From contig NZ_CP163444.1 of NCBI RefSeq assembly GCF_041053105.1, forward strand, positions 2,728,001 through 2,792,000: DNA of 64,000 nucleotides. Reading direction: 5' to 3'. Source of the stretch: Streptomyces sp. R44 (lineage in GTDB: Bacteria; Actinomycetota; Actinomycetes; Streptomycetales; Streptomycetaceae). The notes below the pieces were generated by a model. It did no database searches. It was not told the origin of the DNA and saw only the letters and a program-made list of their open reading frames with translations. This document shows, in pieces, positions 32,637 through 40,846 of the stretch; within the stretch, counting starts at the first letter, position 1, and each line of letters opens with the position of its first letter. The translations under genes were made by a program, and so were the position numbers.

Positions 32637-33578
32637 GTGCTCGTACTCGTCGCTCCCGGCCAAGGCGCCCAGACGCCCGGCTTCCTGACCCCCTGGCTCG
32701 AACTCCCCGGCGCAGCCGACCGCCTCGCGGCCTGGTCCGACGCGATCGGGCTCGACCTCGTCCACTACGGCACGAAGGCGGACGCGGACGACATCCGTGA
32801 CACCGCCGTGGCACAGCCCCTCCTCGTCGCCGCCGGCCTGCTGTCCGCGGCCGCGCTCGGCGACGGGACCTCCGCCGCCGAGTCGGCGCGCGTCGCCGGC
32901 GTCGTCGCCGGTCACAGCGTGGGCGAGTTCACCGCCGCCGCCTTCGCGGGCGTCCTCGACGACGAAGCCGCGCTGCGCCTCGTCCGTACCCGTGGTCTCG
33001 CCATGGCCGAGGCCGCCGCGATCACCGCGACGGGCATGTCGGCACTGCTCGGCGGCGACCCCGAGGTCACCGTCCCGCACCTGGAGAAGCTCGGCCTGAC
33101 CCCGGCCAACGTGAACGGCGCCGGCCAGATCGTGGCCGCCGGCACCCTGGAGCAGCTGGCCGCCCTGGAGGCGGACAAGCCCGAGGGCGTCCGCCGGGTC
33201 GTCGCGCTCAAGGTCGCCGGCGCGTTCCACACGCACCACATGGCCCCCGCCGTGGCGAAGCTGGAGGAGGCGGCGAAGGAGCTGTCCCCCGCCGCCCCGA
33301 CCACCCGCTACGTCTCCAACAAGGACGGGCAGGTCGTCACCGACGGCGCCGAGGTCGTGGCCCGCCTGGTCGGCCAGGTCGCGAACCCGGTCCGCTGGGA
33401 CCTGTGCATGGAGACCTTCCAGGCGCTCGGCGCGACCGCGCTGATCGAGGTGTGCCCCGGCGGCACCCTGACCGGCATCGCCAAGCGCGCCCTGCCGGGC
33501 GTGGCCACCGTCGCCCTCAAGACTCCCGACGACCTCGACGCGGCCCGTACGCTCATCGCCGAGCACGCGGCCGTCTGA
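32637..33578 (+). CDS. fabD: Malonyl-CoA:ACP transacylase
   Basis: A 313-residue acyltransferase that loads malonyl groups onto AcpP for fatty acid elongation (and often for polyketide synthases). The nucleophile is Ser94 in AGHSVGEF; the partner His lies in AFHTHHM. It begins VLVLVAPGQGAQTPGF, as in S. coelicolor. GTG 32637 was chosen because it leaves seven or so nt after the GAGAGAG site; GTG 32631 would be too close. First gene of fabD-fabH-acpP-fabF, with the next start 18 nt downstream. Confidence 0.96.
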   Translation: MLVLVAPGQGAQTPGFLTPWLELPGAADRLAAWSDAIGLDLVHYGTKADADDIRDTAVAQPLLVAAGLLSAAALGDGTSAAESARVAGVVAGHSVGEFTAAAFAGVLDDEAALRLVRTRGLAMAEAAAITATGMSALLGGDPEVTVPHLEKLGLTPANVNGAGQIVAAGTLEQLAALEADKPEGVRRVVALKVAGAFHTHHMAPAVAKLEEAAKELSPAAPTTRYVSNKDGQVVTDGAEVVARLVGQVANPVRWDLCMETFQALGATALIEVCPGGTLTGIAKRALPGVATVALKTPDDLDAARTLIAEHAAV

Positions 33579-33596
33579 CAAGGAGTGTCGAGAAAC

Positions 33597-34628
<1,032 letters not shown>

Positions 34629-34686
34629 GCACACCGGATCTTCCGGTAGCCGTTTTCCTCAGTACAGACACAAGAAGGAGCGCCAC

Positions 34687-34935
34687 ATGGCCGCCACCGA
34701 GAAGGAGATCGTCGACGGTCTCGCCGAGATCGTCAACGAGATCGCCGGCATCCCCGTCGAGGACGTCCAGCTGGACAAGTCCTTCACCGACGACCTGGAC
34801 GTCGACTCGCTGTCCATGGTCGAGGTCGTCGTCGCCGCCGAAGAGCGCTTCGACGTCAAGATCCCCGACGAGGACGTCAAGAACCTCAAGACCGTGGGCG
34901 ACGCCGCCGCCTACATCCTGAAGCACCAGGACTGA
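34687..34935 (+). CDS. acpP: Acyl carrier protein
   Basis: An 82-residue acidic carrier protein. The phosphopantetheine attachment site is Ser41 in DLDVDSLSMVEVV. It follows a strong AAGGAG site, 58 nt after fabH, consistent with the high translation expected for ACP. It carries growing acyl chains between FabD, FabH, FabF and the reductases. Standard length, no odd features. Confidence 0.98.
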   Translation: MAATEKEIVDGLAEIVNEIAGIPVEDVQLDKSFTDDLDVDSLSMVEVVVAAEERFDVKIPDEDVKNLKTVGDAAAYILKHQD

Positions 34936-35014
34936 TTCGGTCCTCGCTGACTCGGTTCGCCACCCGGCGGTGGCGCCGTATTTCGACCATCACACACGTG
35001 GAGAAAGAATTCCT

Positions 35015-36277
35015 GTGAGCTCGACCAATCGCACCGTGGTCGTCACCGGTCTCGGCGCAACCACACCGCTGGGTGGCGACTCCGCATCGACCTGGGAAGG
35101 TCTGATCGCGGGACGCTCCGGCGTCAAGCCCCTCGAGGGCGAGCGCTTCGCCGAACTGCCCGTCCAGATCGCGGCCCTCGCCGCGGTCGACCCCGGCGAC
35201 GTGCTGCCCCGCCCGCTGGCCCGCAAGCTGGACCGCTCGGCGCAGTTCGCGCTGATCGCGGCCCGTGAGGCGTGGGCCGACGCGGGCTACACCGGCCCGG
35301 CCGGTGAGGACGAGAAGATCGTGCCCGAGCGGCTCGGCTCCGTCATCGCCTCCGGCATCGGCGGTGTGACCACGCTGCTCGACCAGTACGACGTGCTGAA
35401 GGAGAAGGGCGTCCGCCGCGTCTCCCCGCACACCGTCCCCATGCTCATGCCCAACAGCCCCTCCGCGAACGTCGGCCTGGAGGTGAACGCCCGGGCGGGC
35501 GTCCACACCCCCGTCTCCGCGTGCGCGTCGGGTGCCGAGGCGATCGGCTACGCCGTCGAGATGATCCGTACCGGCCGTGCCGACGTGGTCGTCGCCGGCG
35601 GTACCGAGGCCGCGATCCACCCGCTGCCGATCGCCGCCTTCGCCAACATGATGGCGATGTCCAAGAACAACGACGAGCCGACGAAGGCCTCGCGTCCCTA
35701 CGACACCGGCCGCGACGGCTTCGTGCTCGGCGAGGGCGCGGGTGTCGTGATCCTGGAGTCCGAGGAGCACGCGAAGGCCCGCGGCGCCCGCATCTACTGC
35801 GAGGTGCTCGGCCAGGGTCTGTCGGCCGACAGCCACCACATCGCGCAGCCCGAGCCGACCGGCCGGGGCATCGCCGCCGCGATGCAGAACCTGCTGGACT
35901 CGACGGACCTCAAGCCGTCCGAGGTCGTCCACCTCAACGCGCACGCCACGTCGACGCCGCAGGGTGACGTCGCCGAGATCAAGGCGCTGCGGAAGGTCCT
36001 GGGCGACGACCTGGACCACGTCGCGATCTCCGCGACGAAGTCGATGACCGGTCACCTCCTGGGTGGCGCGGGCGGCATCGAGACCGTCGCGACGGTCCTG
36101 GCCCTCCACAACCGCCTGGCCCCGCCGACGATCAACGTCGACGACCTGGACCCGGACGTCGAGGCGGACATCGTCCGCGACGAGCCCCGCGAACTCCCGC
36201 AGGGCACGATCGCCGCGATCAACAACAGCTTCGGGTTCGGCGGCCACAACGTGGTGCTGGCGTTCCGCACCGTGTGA
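35015..36277 (+). CDS. fabF: Beta-ketoacyl-ACP synthase II
   Basis: A 420-residue elongating condensing enzyme. The active-site Cys170 is in VSACASGAE; the two His are in NAHATSTPQGD and SMTGHLLGGAGG, and the conserved NNSFGFGGHN loop is close to the C-terminus. It starts at GTG 35015 after GGAGAAAGAA. Last gene of the fab operon. Its final 18 codons (including the stop) plus the following hairpin are repeated seven more times downstream at near identity (see the array). The genuine copy differs from the repeats by GGG versus GGC for one Gly, so it can be told apart. Confidence 0.97.
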   Translation: MSSTNRTVVVTGLGATTPLGGDSASTWEGLIAGRSGVKPLEGERFAELPVQIAALAAVDPGDVLPRPLARKLDRSAQFALIAAREAWADAGYTGPAGEDEKIVPERLGSVIASGIGGVTTLLDQYDVLKEKGVRRVSPHTVPMLMPNSPSANVGLEVNARAGVHTPVSACASGAEAIGYAVEMIRTGRADVVVAGGTEAAIHPLPIAAFANMMAMSKNNDEPTKASRPYDTGRDGFVLGEGAGVVILESEEHAKARGARIYCEVLGQGLSADSHHIAQPEPTGRGIAAAMQNLLDSTDLKPSEVVHLNAHATSTPQGDVAEIKALRKVLGDDLDHVAISATKSMTGHLLGGAGGIETVATVLALHNRLAPPTINVDDLDPDVEADIVRDEPRELPQGTIAAINNSFGFGGHNVVLAFRTV

Positions 36278-37575
36278 CCCGCGACTGAACAGCGAGGCCC
36301 GCTCCCAGCACGGGGGCGGGCCTCCGCCGTACCCGCCGGACGGAGTCCGGCACAGCGTCCCGAAGCCCGCGAAGCGGTGCGAGGGGCGCACGAGGAAGAG
36401 GCCAACAGCTTCGGCTTCGGCGGCCACAACGTGGTGCTGGCGTTCCGCACCGTGTGACCCGCGCCTGAACAGCGAGGCCCGCTCCCAGCACGGGGGCGGG
36501 CCTCCGCCGTACCCGCCGGACGGAGTCCGGCACAGCGTCCCGAAGCCCGCGAAGCGGTGCGAGGGGCGCACGAGGAAGAGGCCAACAGCTTCGGCTTCGG
36601 CGGCCACAACGTGGTGCTGGCGTTCCGCACCGTGTGACCCGCGCCTGAACAGCGAGGCCCACTCCCAGCACGGGGGCGGGCCTCCGCCGTACCCGCCGGA
36701 CGGAGTCCGGCACAGCGTCCCGAAGCCCGCGAAGCGGTGCGAGGGGCACGAGGAGGAAGAGGCCAACAGCTTCGGCTTCGGCGGCCACAACGTGGTGCTG
36801 GCGTTCCGCACCGTGTGACCCGCGCCTGAACAGCGAGGCCCACTCCCAGCACGGGGGCGGGCCTCCGCCGTACCCGCCGGACGGAGTCCGGCACAGCGTC
36901 CCGAAGCCCGCGAAGCGGTGCGAGGGGCGCACGAGGAAGAAGCCAACAGCTTCGGCTTCGGCGGCCACAACGTGGTGCTGGCGTTCCGCACCGTGTGACC
37001 CGCGCCTGAACAGCGAGGCCCACTCCCAGCACGGGGGCGGGCCTCCGCCGTACCCGCCGGACGGAGTCCGGCACAGCGTCCCGAAGCCCGCGAAGCGGTG
37101 CGAGGGGCGCACGAGGAAGAGGCCAACAGCTTCGGCTTCGGCGGCCACAACGTGGTGCTGGCGTTCCGCACCGTGTGACCCGCGCCTGAACAGCGAGGCC
37201 CACTCCCAGCACGGGGGGCGGGCCTCCGCCGTACCCGGGACCCCGGCACAGCGTCCCGAAGCCCGCGAAGCGGTGCGAGGGGCGCACGAGGAAGAGGCCA
37301 ACAGCTTCGGCTTCGGCGGCCACAACGTGGTGCTGGCGGCACCGTGTGACCCGCGCCTGAACAGCGAGGCCCACCCCCCGGGGACGGGGACCGCCGTTCC
37401 CCCGCCGGACGGAGTCCGGCACAGCGTCCCGAAGCCCGCGAAGCGGTGCGAGGGGCGCACGAGGAAGAGGCCAACAGCTTCGGCTTCGGCGGCCACAACG
37501 TGGTGCTGGCGTTCCGCACCGTGTGACCCGCGCCTGAACAGCGAGGCCCACCCCCTGGTCGGGGGTGGGCCTTTC
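36224..37575. repeat. Tandem array of 8 fabF 3'-end + terminator modules (~180 bp unit)
   Basis: Modules begin (AACAGCTTCGG) at 36224 (the genuine fabF end), 36404, 36584, 36765, 36945, 37125, 37300 and 37473, giving periods of 180, 180, 181, 180, 180, 175 and 173 bp. Each carries the last 54 bp of fabF with its TGA. Modules 0-5 share a hairpin (first copy GAGGCCCGCTCCC at 36294-36306 pairing with GGGGGCGGGCCTC at 36312-36324), a second hairpin CCGGAC-GGA-GTCCGG in most, and a spacer. Copy 6 has a 4-bp deletion in the coding tail; copy 5 has a shortened second hairpin. Copy 7 ends in a canonical terminator. Units are nearly identical, implying recent or homogenised expansion. Confidence 0.97.
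37544..37575 (+). terminator. Final intrinsic terminator of the fab operon / array
   Basis: AGGCCCACCCCC, a TGGTC loop, GGGGGTGGGCCT and then TTCTCG: a perfect 12-bp stem followed by a short U-rich run. The same flanking bases (GCGCCTGAACAGCG) precede the hairpins of the upstream modules, so this is likely the ancestral fabF terminator. Confidence 0.85.
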
Positions 37576-37582
37576 TCGTGGG

Positions 37583-39082
37583 TCAGCGGAGGGCGAAGGC
37601 TGCCGGTTCGCCCTGGAGGAGGATCTGGTTGAGGACGACGTGGCCGCCGGGGACGGGGACCAGTTCCGGGTGGATGGAGACCGTCGGCCGCTTGCCCGCG
37701 TCGGGTTCGAGAACCCTGCGGACCTTGCCCGTCGAGCGGTCGAGGAGGGTGACGGAGGCGTCGAACCCCAGGTAGGCGACGCTGCCGTCGGGCTCCGCCG
37801 CGAGCGCCATCAGCTGTTCCTCGCTGTGGTGCGCCCATACCTTCCGGCCGTCCTTCAGGGAGTACGCGACGACCGTACTGGGCGAGATCGAGTCCTTCTC
37901 GGCGAAGGTGATGAGGAGGCCGTCGAGGACGAGCGGCCTGACGGTACGGCCGTCGGCCACGCTCCAGAGGGCGGAGAGGGCGCCCTCGGGGCCGGTGAGC
38001 GGCACGGTCGCGGTGGGGGCTCCCTCGTCGTCGAAGCCCAGGAAGGCGTGGGTACCGCGGGCGTCCGCCTCGTCGACGTCGACGACGACCGGGGAGACGG
38101 AGACCACCGACGCCCTGGCCGCCGACTCGACGGGCAGGTCCCGGGTCCACCGCCGGTCTCCGGTACGGGTGTCCAGGGCGACCAGCCGTGCGCCCTTGCC
38201 GCACTGCTCGACGAGGCGGGTACGGGTGGCGTCGGCGTCGAGCGCGAGGACCGTGCAGTCCTTGCCGAGCCGGCGCTGCCAGCGTTGTTCTCCGGTCTCG
38301 GTGGACCGGCCCCGTACGGCTCCGTCCTCGGCGGTGACGGCGGTGGCGCCGCCGACGGCGAGCGCGCCGCCGTCGAGACCCTCGCCGCCGAGTTGCCGCT
38401 TCCACAGGACCTTGCCGTCCGAGGCGCGGACGGCGAGCAGGGTCGCGCAGGGCTTCTCGTACCGGCCGTGCGCGACCAGGCCCACGCCCTCTCCGGTCTT
38501 CGGGGACATGGCGCAGAGCGCCTCGCGTGGGGGCGCGGGCACGCTCCAGCGGAGGGAGCCGTCGGCGGAGTCGTAGGCGAAGAGTCCGTCGATCCGTCCG
38601 TGGGCGACGGTGGGGCCGAGGCCCCAGGAGCCGACGCCCTTGTCGCCCCTCTGACCGGCGGCCGGGACCAACCACCCGACGGAGGGCTTCGCGTCGGAGG
38701 ACGCCGAGGGTTTCGCGGGCGCCCCGGCCTCGGTGCCGTCCCCGGCCTCGGTGTCGTCCCCGGCCGTGAGCGTCCAGATGCCGCCGGCGAGGAGGGCGAG
38801 CGCCCAGACCACGGCGGCGGCGACGAGCGAGGACCGGCCGGGCCGTACGGGTTTCACGGCAGCGTCGTGCTCGGCGAGGTCCGAAACCGCGTCCCGTACC
38901 TCCTCCGGGGCCTCGGAGTCCCTACCGCGCCGCCGTACCGCGAGGAGCGTCGTCCCCACCGCCCCGCACGCGAGGGCGCACACGAGCGCCGCCCAGCCCG
39001 TCGGCCAGGCACCGCCGGCGACACCCGCCCCCAGGAAGACCGCCGCCGCGCCGAACGCGGCGCCCGGTGTACCGTCACGCAT
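37583..39082 (-). CDS. PQQ-type beta-propeller membrane protein
   Basis: A 499-residue protein. The N-terminal part has two to three hydrophobic segments (about residues 10-50 and 85-110) separated by a basic/acidic cytoplasmic loop, then a linker rich in Ala, Glu and Gly. The rest is a PQQ/YncE-like repeat beta-propeller: VGSWGLGPTV, DSADGSLRWSVP, DGKVLWKRQL, STETGEQRWQRRL, DTRTGDRRWTRDL and LKDGRKVWAHH are successive blades. The domain would face outside and bind a ligand or partner; no catalytic residues are recognised. ATG 39082 after GGGAGAA was preferred over GTG 39094. Convergent with the fab array. Confidence 0.85.
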   Translation of the reverse strand: MRDGTPGAAFGAAAVFLGAGVAGGAWPTGWAALVCALACGAVGTTLLAVRRRGRDSEAPEEVRDAVSDLAEHDAAVKPVRPGRSSLVAAAVVWALALLAGGIWTLTAGDDTEAGDGTEAGAPAKPSASSDAKPSVGWLVPAAGQRGDKGVGSWGLGPTVAHGRIDGLFAYDSADGSLRWSVPAPPREALCAMSPKTGEGVGLVAHGRYEKPCATLLAVRASDGKVLWKRQLGGEGLDGGALAVGGATAVTAEDGAVRGRSTETGEQRWQRRLGKDCTVLALDADATRTRLVEQCGKGARLVALDTRTGDRRWTRDLPVESAARASVVSVSPVVVDVDEADARGTHAFLGFDDEGAPTATVPLTGPEGALSALWSVADGRTVRPLVLDGLLITFAEKDSISPSTVVAYSLKDGRKVWAHHSEEQLMALAAEPDGSVAYLGFDASVTLLDRSTGKVRRVLEPDAGKRPTVSIHPELVPVPGGHVVLNQILLQGEPAAFALR

Positions 39083-39148
39083 CGCTTCTCCCACCCGGCG
39101 CGCCCCCTGCGCGCCCGCGCGGAATCTACAACCCGCTGGTGAAGGGCG

Positions 39149-39643
39149 TCAGACGACCTGGTGAAGCCAGCGGACGGGGGCGCCCTCGCCCGCGTACCGG
39201 AAAGGTTCCAGCTCGTCGTCCCAGGGCTTTCCGAGCAGCTTGGCGATCTCCGCCTCCAGCTGGGTCTCGCCCTGCGCGGAGCGGGCGAGGGCGGCCCGCA
39301 GCCGGTCCTCGGGGATCAGGATGTCCCCGTGCATGCCGGTGACGGCGTGGAAGATGCCCAGGTCGGGGGTGGCGCTGTAGCGCTCGCCCTCGGCCGTGGG
39401 GCAGGGCTCCGCGGTGACCTCGAAGCGGAGCATCTGCCAGCCGCGGAGCGCGGAGGCGAGTTTGGAGGCGGTGCCGGTCTGGCCCTGCCAGGAGAACTCG
39501 GCTCTCCAGGTGCCGGGGGACGCCGGCTGGCGGATCCAGTCGAGCTGGACCCTCGCACCGAGGACGCCCGCGACCGCCCATTCGACGTGCGGGCACAGCG
39601 CGCGCGGTGCGGAGTGTACGTACAGGACTCCACGTGTCGTCAC
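39149..39643 (-). CDS. DUF3145 family protein
   Basis: A 164-residue cytoplasmic protein of the actinobacterial DUF3145 family, starting VTTRGVLYVHSAPRALCPHVEWAV. The internal WIRQPASPGTWRAEFSWQGQTGTASKLASALRGW and the C-terminal EPFRYAGEGAPVRWLHQVV are the conserved blocks. The function is unknown; its position near the fab/accessory region is conserved in Streptomyces. It starts at GTG 39643, five nt after GGAGG; an upstream extension of the frame lacks support. About 260 bp upstream separates it from a divergent lipoprotein gene, holding both promoters. Confidence 0.9.
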   Translation of the reverse strand: MTTRGVLYVHSAPRALCPHVEWAVAGVLGARVQLDWIRQPASPGTWRAEFSWQGQTGTASKLASALRGWQMLRFEVTAEPCPTAEGERYSATPDLGIFHAVTGMHGDILIPEDRLRAALARSAQGETQLEAEIAKLLGKPWDDELEPFRYAGEGAPVRWLHQVV

Positions 39644-39903
39644 CGGGACCTCCAGTGTGGGACGAGGTTCGCCTTGCCCAGCGGCCTCAGTAAACAGCAT
39701 CAGGAGCAGAACATCGCAAACCCTCAAAAAGGGGACAGCATGTGACGTGATGTAATTTACCGGAGCCGGTCGGCGAAGGCGCCTCTGGTTCGACGGGGGA
39801 AAAGCTACCGTGCCGCACCGTCATCGGTGTGACGTACGGTCGGTCCGGGGGCCGGTGAACACGAAGCTTTCACCCACCAGGACGCCGAACGAGGGGGCAC
39901 GGG

Positions 39904-40785
39904 ATGCGTGGCCGAGGCCGATTCCGTACCGCTGTCACCGCCGCGACGGCCGCGCTGCTGTGCGGCGGGGTGCTCTCCGGCTGCACGGTCGGGGACCCGG
40001 CGGCGAAGGCGCCCTCGGCAAGACCGGTGCCGAGGCCGACCCCGCTGTGGGACGTCTCCCCCGCCTCCGTCGCGGCCGTCGGCGACTCCGTGACCCGCGC
40101 CTTCGACGCCTGTTCGGTGTTGTCGGACTGCCCCGAGGTGTCGTGGGCGACCGGAACGGACGCCGCCGTCAACAGTCTGGCGCTGCGGCTGCTCGGCCCG
40201 GAGAAGGTGGCCACCCGCAGCTGGAACCTGGCCAGGACGGGTGCGCGGATGGCCGAGCTCCCGGAGCAGATGGCCGGGGCGGCCGCCGAGAAGCCCGAGC
40301 TGGTGACGGTGATGATGGGGGCGAACGACGCCTGTCGGGCCACCCCGGATCTGATGACCCCGGTGGCCGATTTCCGTGCCTCCTTCGAGTCGGCCCTCGC
40401 CCGGCTGCGGGCGGGCGCACCGAAGGCGCAGGTGTACGTGGCGAGCGTGCCGGACCTGAAGCACCTGTGGTCCACGGGGCGGGTGAGTCCGCTGGGGCGC
40501 CAGGTGTGGAAGCTGGGGATCTGCGGGGCGATGCTGGCGGACGCGGAGGACCTGGGTCCGGCGGCCGAGCGGCGGCGGGCTTCGGTGCGGGACCGGGTGG
40601 TGGCGTACAACGAGGTCCTGGAGCAGGTCTGCGCGAAGGACGCGCGCTGCCGGTACGACGGCGGGGCGGTCTTCGGGTTCCGCTTCGGCGGCGGGCAGTT
40701 GAGCCCCTGGGACTGGTTCCATCCGAGCAAGGACGGGCAGGCGCGGCTCGCGGAGCTCGCGTACCGGCGGATCACGAAGGAGTGA
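39904..40785 (+). CDS. SGNH/GDSL hydrolase lipoprotein
   Basis: A 293-residue exported esterase. The signal ends LLCGGVLSGC with the lipobox Cys near residue 27. SGNH blocks are AVGDSVTRAF (Ser), the Gly of block II in NLARTGARM, VMMGANDACR (Asn) and DWFHPSKDGQ (Asp and His). Members deacylate carbohydrates or lipids; the substrate is unknown. It starts at ATG 39904. Its stop is followed by a perfect hairpin shared with the convergent GH3 gene. Six or so Cys suggest disulfides in the mature domain. Confidence 0.9.
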   Translation: MRGRGRFRTAVTAATAALLCGGVLSGCTVGDPAAKAPSARPVPRPTPLWDVSPASVAAVGDSVTRAFDACSVLSDCPEVSWATGTDAAVNSLALRLLGPEKVATRSWNLARTGARMAELPEQMAGAAAEKPELVTVMMGANDACRATPDLMTPVADFRASFESALARLRAGAPKAQVYVASVPDLKHLWSTGRVSPLGRQVWKLGICGAMLADAEDLGPAAERRRASVRDRVVAYNEVLEQVCAKDARCRYDGGAVFGFRFGGGQLSPWDWFHPSKDGQARLAELAYRRITKE

Positions 40786-40789
40786 GGGA

Positions 40790-40821
40790 CCCCGGGGCGG
40801 TTGTCAGGTTCCGCCCCGGGG
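40790..40821. terminator. Bidirectional terminator between SGNH and GH3 genes
   Basis: CCCCGGGGCGG, a TTGTCAGGTT loop and CCGCCCCGGGG: a perfect 11-bp stem located between the two convergent stops. Confidence 0.75.
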
Positions 40822-40846
40822 CCGGTTCACGGGATTCCCGGGAGGG

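Noticed and set aside
36278-36818. Tandem small genes encoding the FGFGGHN peptide
   Set aside because: Each unit has a possible in-frame GTG but no ribosome-binding site, and the peptide is only the tail of FabF; repeat duplication explains it better.
34886-37519. Minus-strand frame of about 877 codons spanning fabF and the repeat array
   Set aside because: It only reflects absence of stops in the repeated unit and in the fabF shadow; no start signal or domain is present.
36224-37575. CRISPR array
   Set aside because: Repeats are contiguous ~180-bp units including coding sequence and nearly identical spacers; no short repeat/unique spacer pattern and no cas genes.
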